5,661 nt of DNA from an uncultured Lachnospiraceae bacterium. Its GTDB lineage: Bacteria > Bacillota > Clostridia > Lachnospirales > Lachnospiraceae. The stretch is from contig URUU01000069.1 of the NCBI GenBank assembly GCA_900551235.1, forward strand, positions 1 through 5,661. Direction: 5' to 3'. A model generated the notes under the pieces. The model made no database searches, was not told the origin of the DNA, and was given only the letters and a program-made list of their open reading frames with translations. The position numbers and the translations under genes are program-made. Shown in pieces: positions 1-4,990 of this stretch. The first letter of the stretch is position 1; each line of letters begins with the position of its first letter.

Positions 1-321
1 GAAAAGCTTACTTTTTACGGACGTCGCCTTCGTCACCCAGAATTTTGCATCCTGCGGCAAATAGTCCTCCCACGGCAATGCCCGCGTCCGCTCAAAAAGC
101 TCGTCAAACGTCTCCGCGTGGACCGCACCGACCTTCAGCAGAATGCGTTCTGCACTGCGCAGAAACATATTCGAGACCGCAATCGCCTCTGCGTCCCCGT
201 AGAACGTCACCCGCCCGTCTTCCACACAGCTGATCTCATATCCAAGATCCTGAATCTCCCGTTTCAGCACCGCCTCCAGACCAAAGTGGCATGGTGCCAT
301 CAGCTCCATCTGCGCGCTCAT
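1..321 (-). CDS. THUMP-domain class I SAM-dependent RNA methyltransferase, N-terminal fragment (RlmL/YpsC type)
   Basis: The first 107 codons are present and the rest lies beyond the left edge. The protein begins MSAQMELMAPCHFGLEAVL, the N-terminal signature of RlmL/YpsC-type enzymes: a short start strand, then a conserved CHFGLEAVLKREI-like segment at residues 11-23. A THUMP-type region follows, with GRVTFYGD around 37-44, NMFLRSAERILLKVG around 51-65 and WVTKATSVKSKLF at the cut end. Known members methylate guanine N2 in 23S rRNA, with THUMP binding RNA and a C-terminal Rossmann domain carrying catalysis. That catalytic part is not visible here. The ATG overlaps the stop of the upstream phosphoesterase gene (ATGA), and AAAGGAAG lies 7 nt before it, so the two are translationally coupled. 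The family call is firm; the exact target base is not determinable from this fragment. Confidence 0.9.
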   Translation of the reverse strand, partial: MSAQMELMAPCHFGLEAVLKREIQDLGYEISCVEDGRVTFYGDAEAIAVSNMFLRSAERILLKVGAVHAETFDELFERTRALPWEDYLPQDAKFWVTKATSVKSKLF

Positions 322-860
322 AGCTGCACTTCCTTTACCAGCTCGCCATCAAAGGTGCAGATCCGGAACAGTCCGTCCTCAAGCGTCGCATAGGTCGGCG
401 GATTGCCCTCCTTCGGAATTGACGTGGAGCCCGGATTCAAAATCAGAAGCCCGTCCTTTTCCTCAGCCCGAAGGACATGTGTATGTCCATGCAGCAGAAC
501 ATCACCCGGCTTCAGCGGCGGAAGATGGTTCTCATTGTATACATGCCCGTGTGTCGCATAGATCGCCCGCTCTCCCGCAAACAGTATCATATAATCTGCC
601 AACACCGGAAACTGCAGCACCATCTGATCCACCTCTGCCTCACAATTGCCGCGGATGGCGTAGATCTCATTTTTCTTTTCATTCAGCATGCGGATCACTT
701 CTTTGGGCGCATACTCCTTCGGAAGATCATTTCTCGGCCCGTGGTAAAGAATGTCTCCGAGCAGAAGCATCCTCTGCGCCCCCTCCTTCTCGTATGCTTC
801 CAGCATTTTTCTGCAGTAATATGCAGATCCATGAATATCTGATGCGATTAAAAGCTTCAT
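318..860 (-). CDS. yfcE: YfcE/MJ0936-family metallophosphoesterase
   Basis: A 180-residue cytoplasmic metal-dependent phosphodiesterase, close to the length of E. coli YfcE (184). The calcineurin-like metallophosphatase motifs are all visible in order: SDIHG (D8, H10), GDILYHGPRN (D36, H40, N44; the YHGPRN segment is characteristic of this subfamily), GNCE (N72, C73), THGH (H104, H106) and GHTH (H126, H128), followed by NPGS at 142-145. These residues build the two-metal site. Family members hydrolyse model phosphodiesters in vitro; the natural substrate is unsettled. The start is set at the ATG at 860 because AAAGGAGGAGG lies directly upstream and MKLLIASDIHG is the usual N-terminus. An in-frame ATG 27 bp further upstream has no such site. 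The gene has its own promoter (895-924) and overlaps the methyltransferase gene by 4 nt. Confidence 0.95.
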   Translation of the reverse strand: MKLLIASDIHGSAYYCRKMLEAYEKEGAQRMLLLGDILYHGPRNDLPKEYAPKEVIRMLNEKKNEIYAIRGNCEAEVDQMVLQFPVLADYMILFAGERAIYATHGHVYNENHLPPLKPGDVLLHGHTHVLRAEEKDGLLILNPGSTSIPKEGNPPTYATLEDGLFRICTFDGELVKEVQL

Positions 861-894
861 GTTCCTCCTCCTTTTGTACTCTCTCATTCTTTTT

Positions 895-924
895 ATCTTA
901 ATGCGTGCGCTTTGTTTTTGTCAA
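895..924 (-). promoter_or_regulatory. Sigma-A promoter for the yfcE-methyltransferase pair
   Basis: On the minus strand TTGACA (919-924) is followed after 18 bp by TAAGAT (895-900), which would start transcription near 888 and give a leader of about 28 nt to the ATG at 860. The -35 hexamer is perfect and begins 4 bp beyond the rhodanese stop codon, so the yfcE pair can be expressed apart from the rhodanese gene. The -10 matches consensus at four of six positions. No obvious intrinsic terminator separates the two units, so read-through is also possible. Confidence 0.65.
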
Positions 925-927
925 TCC

Positions 928-1233
928 TTATTCTTGCCCCGTCACAATCTGTGTCCCGCGGTACGCATTAAACCCGCCCACAACACTTTTCACCCGATAT
1001 CCCCGTTCTGAAAGCTTTCTCCCGACAGCCATACTCATGGCTCCACGGTCGCAATAAAGCACAATCGTCTTTGCGCGTTCCGGCCATCCGTCCGCGAACT
1101 GCCCCATCGGGGCATTTACCGCCCCGCGCATGTGCCCTGACTGATATTCTTCCGACGACCTCAGATCGATCACAAGCGCATTCTCATCCTGCACGTATGC
1201 ATCCAGCAGCTTTGCCGGAACTGTCTCCAGCAT
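928..1233 (-). CDS. Single-domain rhodanese-like sulfurtransferase
   Basis: A 101-residue cytoplasmic protein made of one rhodanese domain, similar in size to GlpE/PspE-type proteins. Visible landmarks are VIDLRSSEEYQSGHMRGAVN (residues 21-40; D23, R25, H34 and the GA.N step are the standard rhodanese CH2A-like signature) and the active-site loop CDRGAMS at 61-67, with the sulfur-accepting Cys61. The closing VVGGFNAYRG at 84-93 is also typical. The persulfide-forming cysteine is present, so activity is plausible; acceptor and pathway cannot be read from sequence. The loop has Met at its sixth position where many rhodaneses have Arg. I believe CDRG-type loops occur in clostridial members, but cannot check. 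AAGGAGG lies 7 nt before the ATG. No signal peptide is present. It appears to be a one-gene unit expressed from the region around 1272-1532. Confidence 0.93.
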   Translation of the reverse strand: MLETVPAKLLDAYVQDENALVIDLRSSEEYQSGHMRGAVNAPMGQFADGWPERAKTIVLYCDRGAMSMAVGRKLSERGYRVKSVVGGFNAYRGTQIVTGQE

Positions 1234-1251
1234 ATCTTAGCCTCCTTACAG

Positions 1252-1270
1252 CCGGGCATTCTCTCCCCGG
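1252..1270 (-). promoter_or_regulatory. Small hairpin before the rhodanese RBS, next to a second possible -10
   Basis: On the minus strand CCGGG and CCCGG (1266-1270 and 1252-1256) flank a 9-nt loop, ending a few bases before the AAGGAGG of the rhodanese gene. Immediately upstream on the same strand is a perfect TATAAT (1272-1277), but no -35 resembling consensus lies 16-18 bp before it (best is CGTAAG), so it is at most a weak alternative start. The hairpin may simply shape the ribosome-loading region; its loop and stem contain GGGGAG, complementary to two CTCCCC segments further upstream in the same leader. Confidence 0.3.
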
Positions 1271-1398
1271 TATTATATAGTATTCGCCATCCTGCTTACG
1301 GTCATTCACGCGCGTAAACGCTGTTCTGCTATACATCTTTTTCTCTCCGCCGATCTGCCGACCTATCTATCGCGGATGATAAAGCAAACGACAAAAGA

Positions 1399-1431
1399 GA
1401 AGCGACCGACAGGGGAGCTGTCGGCCGCTTC
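1399..1431. other. Strong imperfect palindrome (13-pair stem, one mismatch)
   Basis: Arms GAAGCG-A-CCGACAG and CTGTCGG-C-CGCTTC surround a 5-base loop (GGGAG on plus, CTCCC on minus). Six outer and seven inner pairs are perfect, with one A/C mismatch on the plus strand (G.T in the minus-strand RNA, so that strand forms an unbroken stem with one wobble). Read on the minus strand it lies about 66 nt after a predicted transcription start and is followed by TCTCTTTTGTCGTTTG, which is only loosely T-rich. Read on the plus strand it is followed by GAGGGGAG, with no T tract. It could be a weak terminator or attenuator for the minus transcript, the 3' end of a short RNA, or a protein-binding palindrome. 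Confidence 0.6.
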
Positions 1432-1503
1432 GAGGGGAGTATAAATAATTAATAAGGGGTTCGTAAAAAAAATTTTTGAAGGGTAAATTCTTTTTACAGT
1501 TGA

Positions 1504-1532
1504 ATTATAATATATCTTGGTAAAAATTGCAA
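1504..1532 (-). promoter_or_regulatory. Sigma-A promoter reading toward the rhodanese gene
   Basis: On the minus strand TTGCAA (1527-1532) and a perfect TATAAT (1504-1509) are separated by exactly 17 bp. Transcription would begin near 1497. If it continues to the rhodanese start it makes a leader of about 264 nt, unusually long for such a small gene, passing through the palindrome at 1399-1431. Alternatively it makes a short RNA of about 100 nt ending at that palindrome. Confidence 0.6.
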
Positions 1533-1550
1533 TAAGTATTTTTCTGTTTT

Positions 1551-1578
1551 TTGTCTGTCCTCACATATCTTCTATATT
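1551..1578 (+). promoter_or_regulatory. Candidate promoter for the small Asn/Thr-rich gene
   Basis: TTGTCT (1551-1556) and TATATT (1573-1578) are 16 bp apart on the plus strand, predicting a start near 1585 and a leader of about 125 nt before the ATG at 1710. Each hexamer has two departures from consensus or fewer, but the region is AT-rich and such matches arise easily. I looked for sporulation sigma-factor boxes and did not find a convincing one. Confidence 0.35.
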
Positions 1579-1630
1579 TGGTAGCATTTTCCATTATATT
1601 TTCCCACTTTTTGAAGAAACTATAGGATGA

Positions 1631-1681
1631 GCCGGCAGACAAAAGGTGGAAAAGTCCCACTTTTCCATTCTGCTTCGGCAG
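1631..1681 (+). promoter_or_regulatory. Structured 5' leader with alternative hairpins before the RBS
   Basis: Three elements can be read directly. A perfect 9-bp stem with a 3-base loop spans 1647-1667 (TGGAAAAGT / ACTTTTCCA). A short stem CTGC-TTCG-GCAG spans 1670-1681, closed by the extra-stable cUUCGg tetraloop and followed by TTGATTTTT. In competition with that second hairpin, GCCGGCAG (1631-1638) can pair with CTGC..CGGC (1670-1679, two-base bulge), enclosing the 9-bp stem in one long composite hairpin. The RBS AAGGAGGT (1693-1700) follows 11 bases later. The arrangement allows mutually exclusive folds; whether it is regulatory is inference. Confidence 0.5.
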
Positions 1682-1709
1682 TTGATTTTTATAAGGAGGT
1701 AATTTTACC

Positions 1710-1892
1710 ATGGCAAGAAATGCAGCTTCTAAAAACAAAACACAGAACAGTTACAACAGCACCAACGAAACAGATGCAACCAGCAAGAATCATGCAAAAG
1801 ACACCTACGACAAGACAACTTCCAAAAACCACGCTTATAACACCACAAAAAGCTGCCACACAGACAGCTACGATGAGAACGAAATGGAGTAA
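1710..1892 (+). CDS. Small Asn/Thr/Ser/Lys-rich hydrophilic protein, function unknown
   Basis: A 60-residue protein I do not recognise. Evidence that it is real: an ideal RBS (AAGGAGGT, 9 nt before the ATG), a structured leader upstream, and a strong terminator 17 bp after the stop. It is the only plus-strand coding gene in the window. Composition is extreme: 33 of 60 residues are Asn, Thr, Ser or Lys, and there is no Leu, Ile, Val, Phe, Trp, Pro or Gly at all. It should be disordered and soluble. An internal repeat TSKNHA occurs at residues 24-29 and 37-42 (13-residue period). One Cys is at 49, and the tail is acidic (DENEME). There is no signal peptide or membrane segment. Small Asn-rich proteins occur widely in spore-forming Clostridia, and a spore or stress role is possible, but that is inference only. 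It is convergent with the LRR gene. Confidence 0.72.
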   Translation: MARNAASKNKTQNSYNSTNETDATSKNHAKDTYDKTTSKNHAYNTTKSCHTDSYDENEME

Positions 1893-1909
1893 TTTGTCGC
1901 TTTCGTACA

Positions 1910-1935
1910 GAAAACCTGCAATCATGCAGGTTTTC
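1910..1935. terminator. Bidirectional intrinsic terminator
   Basis: A perfect 11-bp inverted repeat GAAAACCTGCA / TGCAGGTTTTC with loop ATCA. The A-rich and T-rich outer ends make it work in both directions: the plus transcript of the small gene ends in TTTTCTTAC, and the minus transcript of the LRR gene (stop at 1952) ends in TTTTCTGTAC. It sits in the 59-bp gap between two convergent genes. Confidence 0.9.
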
Positions 1936-1951
1936 TTACATACCGTCTCTG

Positions 1952-3766
1952 TTACTTGCGGATCTTTATCTTTTTCTTGCTGCTGTACGCCCCGTAATAA
2001 ATTTTTCCTTTGTATTTTTTGTATGCCCGGATGCGCACATAATAGGTCCGGTTCTTTTTCAGTCCTTTGATCAGCCGGCTTCCTGCCGATGCTTTCTTGA
2101 CTGTCAGTTTCTTCGTCTTTTTCCTGCTGAATTTTGAACTTGTTCCATAGCAGATCTGATAACCTGTCACGCCGGAAAGCTTCTGCCACTTCAGTGAAAG
2201 CTTTCTTCCCTTCACATTTCCTGCATAAGAAATCTTTACTTTTTTCGGTTTTGGATTCCATTTCCGGATTCCGGAGATCTTTACCGTTACCGGGATCACA
2301 ATCTGACCTCTTCCCGTCTTATAAGTATATGATACGCTTCTTCCTGCCGGAATTTCAGTCTGGGTTTTCCAGAAAAGTCCTGTTTTGCAGGTCTTTGCAT
2401 CCTTAAGATCTATAACACTCTTTTTTTTAAAGCCATTTGCGCTAAAATCCGCCTGATATCCTGTTTCGGTCTGTACAATAGCAGTCGTCACCACCTGATT
2501 CTGAAAAGATGCCTGCTGCAGTTTTTTATTTGCCGAAAGATTCAATGCCGGAATCGCATTGTTATCGGCAATCAGACTGGTCAGTTTTGCTGCTGATGCC
2601 ACATCAAGCATACTGATTTTATTTTCACTGCAATTGACAGTGACCAGATTTTTCAAGCCTCCAAGTTCCAGCGTTTTCAGTTGATTCTGAAAAGCCTCCA
2701 GTTCTGCAAGCTGCGTGTTTGCAGCACAGTTTAATGTTTTCAATTGATTCTGATAACAGTACAGTGTCGCCAGGGCAGGCAGACCGGAAAGTTCCAGGAC
2801 AGTCAGGCTGTTCGTACCGCACAAAAGCGTCGTAAGCCTTGAATTATTCCCCAGTTTCAGGGATGTCATGCCATTTCCTTCACAGTCTGCTTTCTCCAGT
2901 TTGCTCATGCCGGAAAGATCCAGTGTGCGAATCTGGTTTTCCCTGCAGATCAGATATTTCAGTTCCGGAAGTTTTTTCACGTTAAGAGCTGTAAGTGCGT
3001 TTGCACTGCATTCCAACTGCTCCAGTACCGTCACTCCGGAAAGATTCAGCGTTTTAAGATCGTTCTGGCTGCAAAATATTTTTTTTAGATTTGACAGTCC
3101 GTTTACCTTCAGACTGGTAAGTGCCCCATCATCGCAGTGCAGTTCTTTGAGATTTTTCATGCTGCGCAGATCCAGGCTTTTCAGGGATTTGCTTCCTTCC
3201 AGATAAAGATACTGCAGGTTTGGAAAATATTCGATTCCTTTCACACTTTTCAGTTCTTCCTCATAATAAAGTTCCATATACTGAACAGCCGCTCTCTCTT
3301 TTTCCGAAAGAACGCCATCGTCACCTGCAAGGTATTCCAGTACATATTCACGAAATACCGGATCTGGAAAATTTGTTTCATTCACTGCAATGTCTGCTGC
3401 CCTTGCTTTCTTCTGATTATCTGTCTTTTTTTCCATCACCTGTGTTTCTTCCTGTACCGGCACTTCACCTGGTGCTTCTGTTTCCTCCTGCGCCGGCATT
3501 TCATTTTGTATTATCGTTTCTTTCTGTACCGGCATTTCACTCTGCACCGCTGTTTCTTTCTGTACCGGCATTTCACTCTGCACCGCTGTTTCTTCCTGTA
3601 CCGGCATTTCACTCTGCATCGCTGTTTCTTCCTGTATCTGCGTTTTTTCACTCCGCAGTGGTTCTGCCGCCACCCCGTTCACAGAAAGAGCCGCCATGCA
3701 TGTCACAAAAATCAGTATTTTCCTCCATATTTTGTTTTTATTTTTTCTGTTCATATTTTTGTTCAT
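1952..3766 (-). CDS. Secreted leucine-rich-repeat protein with Cys ladder and C-terminal FN3 domain
   Basis: 604 residues. The start is ATG 3766, with GAGGAAAG just before it; upstream ATGs lack a site and lie deeper in the exporter gene. A Sec signal peptide is visible: basic KNKNKIWRK, hydrophobic core about 17-29, likely cleavage after VAA near 34. Six 12-residue repeats (QEETAVQSEMPV type, residues 45-116) form an acidic stalk. An internalin-like cap follows (NFPDPVFREYVLEYLAGDDG, about 129-150). About eleven 21-22-residue LRRs of the form LxxLxCxxNxLxxLxLxxxxx run over about 184-423, with stacked Cys at 211, 232, 253, 274, 295, 316, 337 and 379. A beta-rich linker leads to a Lys-rich fibronectin type III domain (about 502-604; GYQICYG at 535, YYVRIRAYK at 575). 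No LPXTG, lipobox or membrane anchor is seen; the basic C-terminus may hold it at the wall by charge (inference). The ligand is unknown. It is the last gene of the operon. Confidence 0.93.
   Translation of the reverse strand: MNKNMNRKNKNKIWRKILIFVTCMAALSVNGVAAEPLRSEKTQIQEETAMQSEMPVQEETAVQSEMPVQKETAVQSEMPVQKETIIQNEMPAQEETEAPGEVPVQEETQVMEKKTDNQKKARAADIAVNETNFPDPVFREYVLEYLAGDDGVLSEKERAAVQYMELYYEEELKSVKGIEYFPNLQYLYLEGSKSLKSLDLRSMKNLKELHCDDGALTSLKVNGLSNLKKIFCSQNDLKTLNLSGVTVLEQLECSANALTALNVKKLPELKYLICRENQIRTLDLSGMSKLEKADCEGNGMTSLKLGNNSRLTTLLCGTNSLTVLELSGLPALATLYCYQNQLKTLNCAANTQLAELEAFQNQLKTLELGGLKNLVTVNCSENKISMLDVASAAKLTSLIADNNAIPALNLSANKKLQQASFQNQVVTTAIVQTETGYQADFSANGFKKKSVIDLKDAKTCKTGLFWKTQTEIPAGRSVSYTYKTGRGQIVIPVTVKISGIRKWNPKPKKVKISYAGNVKGRKLSLKWQKLSGVTGYQICYGTSSKFSRKKTKKLTVKKASAGSRLIKGLKKNRTYYVRIRAYKKYKGKIYYGAYSSKKKIKIRK
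3419..3634 (-). repeat. 36-bp in-frame tandem repeats (six units) in the LRR gene
   Basis: Six consecutive 36-bp units encode the 12-residue motif Q(E/K)ETxxQxExPx. The second and third units are almost identical at the DNA level, the first and fourth are close, and the last two have diverged. The unit length is a multiple of three, so gain or loss of copies keeps the frame. The array encodes an acidic, Glu-rich spacer between the signal peptide and the folded domains, suggesting a length-variable stalk. It is contiguous, without spacers, so it is not CRISPR. Confidence 0.9.
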
Positions 3767-4211
3767 ACTTTCTTTCCTCATTTTGTTTTCGTCTGCCCAG
3801 GATTTCAAAAATCGAATCCACCAGAAAAACCCCCAGCGCAATCACTCCTGCAATCTGCAGCGTCTGCATCAGGTACGCTGCCCCCTGTCTTCCATTTCCC
3901 ATAATAAAATAATGTACAGAACGATACAATCCGGCCCCCGGTACCATCGTCAGAAATCCCGGAATCAAGAAGACCGTCACCGGTGCTTTTTTCACTCTTG
4001 CAAAAATATGTGCAACCCATGTGATCGCCGCTGCACCAAGAAGATTTGCCGCAATCATGCCGCCATGTTTCAGCACGATCAGGTATACAAACCATCCTGC
4101 ACCGCCAATCACACCACAATAGGGCAAATAAATTACCGGCACTTCCATCGCCACAGAAAATGCTGCTATAGCTGCAAATGCCGCTGCCACCTGTATCAAC
4201 AACATCACCAT
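3738..4211 (-). CDS. ThrE-type exporter, small subunit (YjjB-like, ThrE_2/DUF3815)
   Basis: 157 residues and almost all membrane. Hydrophobic segments lie at about 3-21, 32-47, 52-70, 76-93 and 112-135. The diagnostic motif IPGFLTMVPGAGLY (about 83-96) and the early FSVAMEVP (18-25) match the YjjB/ThrE_2 half of the threonine/serine exporter family. The start is ATG 4211 with GGAGG six bases upstream; it overlaps the end of the large-subunit gene by 7 nt, so translation is coupled. The two halves, fused in Corynebacterium ThrE, are separate here as in E. coli YjjP/YjjB, where succinate export has been reported. Substrate here is unknown. The tail (137-157) is a charged repeat RKYEQKYEQKK, and its coding bases contain the RBS and start of the LRR gene. 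Confidence 0.93.
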   Translation of the reverse strand: MVMLLIQVAAAFAAIAAFSVAMEVPVIYLPYCGVIGGAGWFVYLIVLKHGGMIAANLLGAAAITWVAHIFARVKKAPVTVFLIPGFLTMVPGAGLYRSVHYFIMGNGRQGAAYLMQTLQIAGVIALGVFLVDSIFEILGRRKQNEERKYEQKYEQKK

Positions 4212-4978
4212 TTGATTCCTCCCGTCAAAATCATACCAAAAGAAACCCCCACCGCAATAGCCGCTGCACTCACAAAAGCTTCCAGTGCTTTTGCCCCTCC
4301 GGCTACATAATCGCCCTGCAGGGTATCTTGCACAGCAGTCGTGATCGCTGCTCCCGGCACGATCGGCATGATCGCTGCTACGATCACAATATCTTGCTGT
4401 ATCAAACACCAGGGATTTGCGCATACTGCAAATGCCGTCAGTTCGATGACAGTTGATGATAACAGCAGTTGGAGAAAATTGTTCAGTCCCGTTTTTCTTC
4501 CTATATACAATACGCAAACCATGCCAAGTCCTGCAAAACCTGCTCCAAATGCGTCCCAGAAACCACCTCCAAGCAAAATGGCGAAGAAATAAGCAACCAG
4601 AATCTGCGCAATGTATTTCTGCCATGCACGGTAGGAGAATTCCTGCATATGTTTCAGTTTATGAAATGCCGTTTTGAGGTTCATCTCCCCGGAACAGAAT
4701 TTGCGCGATATATCATTCACCCTGACGATCCTGTTTAAATTGCTCCCTCTTGTCTCAATTCTTTTTACAACCGTCATGGAATCCATCCCCGGGTCATCCA
4801 GTGTAACAATCAGACCGGTCGGCATCACAAATGCCTCTGCCGTCTTTAATCCGGAAACTTTTAAAATACGGTGGATCGTGTCCTCCACACGATGGATCTC
4901 TGCTCCACTTTGCAGCATAATTTTCCCCGCCAGCACTGCTGTATCAAGCAGCAACTTATATTCTTCTGTCCTGTCCAT
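4205..4978 (-). CDS. ThrE-type exporter, large subunit (YjjP-like, DUF1212)
   Basis: 257 residues. The soluble N-terminal part (1-115) carries the family signature SGAEIHRVEDTIHRI (24-38) and an alpha/beta stretch around 45-95. Membrane segments follow at about 122-139, 143-158, 166-186, 194-212 and 231-253. The core motif MPIVPGAAITTAVQDTLQGD (204-223) is the conserved VPG...D...GD signature of ThrE/YjjP proteins, which act with a YjjB-type partner to export threonine and serine, or small dicarboxylates in E. coli. The partner is encoded directly downstream. The start is ATG 4978 with AGGGGG about 5 nt upstream, 12 bp after the DUF1700 stop. Length fits the YjjP family; nothing appears truncated. 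Confidence 0.94.
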   Translation of the reverse strand: MDRTEEYKLLLDTAVLAGKIMLQSGAEIHRVEDTIHRILKVSGLKTAEAFVMPTGLIVTLDDPGMDSMTVVKRIETRGSNLNRIVRVNDISRKFCSGEMNLKTAFHKLKHMQEFSYRAWQKYIAQILVAYFFAILLGGGFWDAFGAGFAGLGMVCVLYIGRKTGLNNFLQLLLSSTVIELTAFAVCANPWCLIQQDIVIVAAIMPIVPGAAITTAVQDTLQGDYVAGGAKALEAFVSAAAIAVGVSFGMILTGGIKW

Positions 4979-4990
4979 ACATTCCCCCTG

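Noticed and set aside
861..887. Nine extra residues at the start of the YfcE-type protein
   Set aside because: The strong AAAGGAGGAGG lies inside this extension, just before ATG 860, and the family N-terminus is MKLLIASDIHG.
1689..2261. A minus-strand 190-codon frame with a hydrophobic C-terminus
   Set aside because: It overlaps the LRR gene in another frame, crosses the bidirectional terminator and lies antisense to the small gene; it has no RBS.
3419..3634. Regularly spaced repeats considered as a CRISPR array
   Set aside because: Units are contiguous with no unique spacers, diverge gradually and encode a continuous protein repeat.
3767..3841. A 25-residue N-terminal extension of the LRR protein starting at 3841
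   Set aside because: It would run deeper into the exporter gene, has no ribosome binding site, and would bury the signal peptide. ATG 3766 has GAGGAAAG upstream and a normal signal peptide.
3137..3904. Long plus-strand frames rich in Phe, His and Cys across the LRR gene
   Set aside because: They are mirror frames of the repeat-rich LRR gene and exporter; composition follows the antisense of the repeats and no ribosome binding site precedes them.
4212..4625. A longer frame extending the YjjB-like protein upstream to 4625
   Set aside because: The extension is antisense-like, Cys/Arg/Ser-rich composition overlapping the well-supported YjjP-like gene in another frame; family similarity begins at ATG 4211, which has its own GGAGG.
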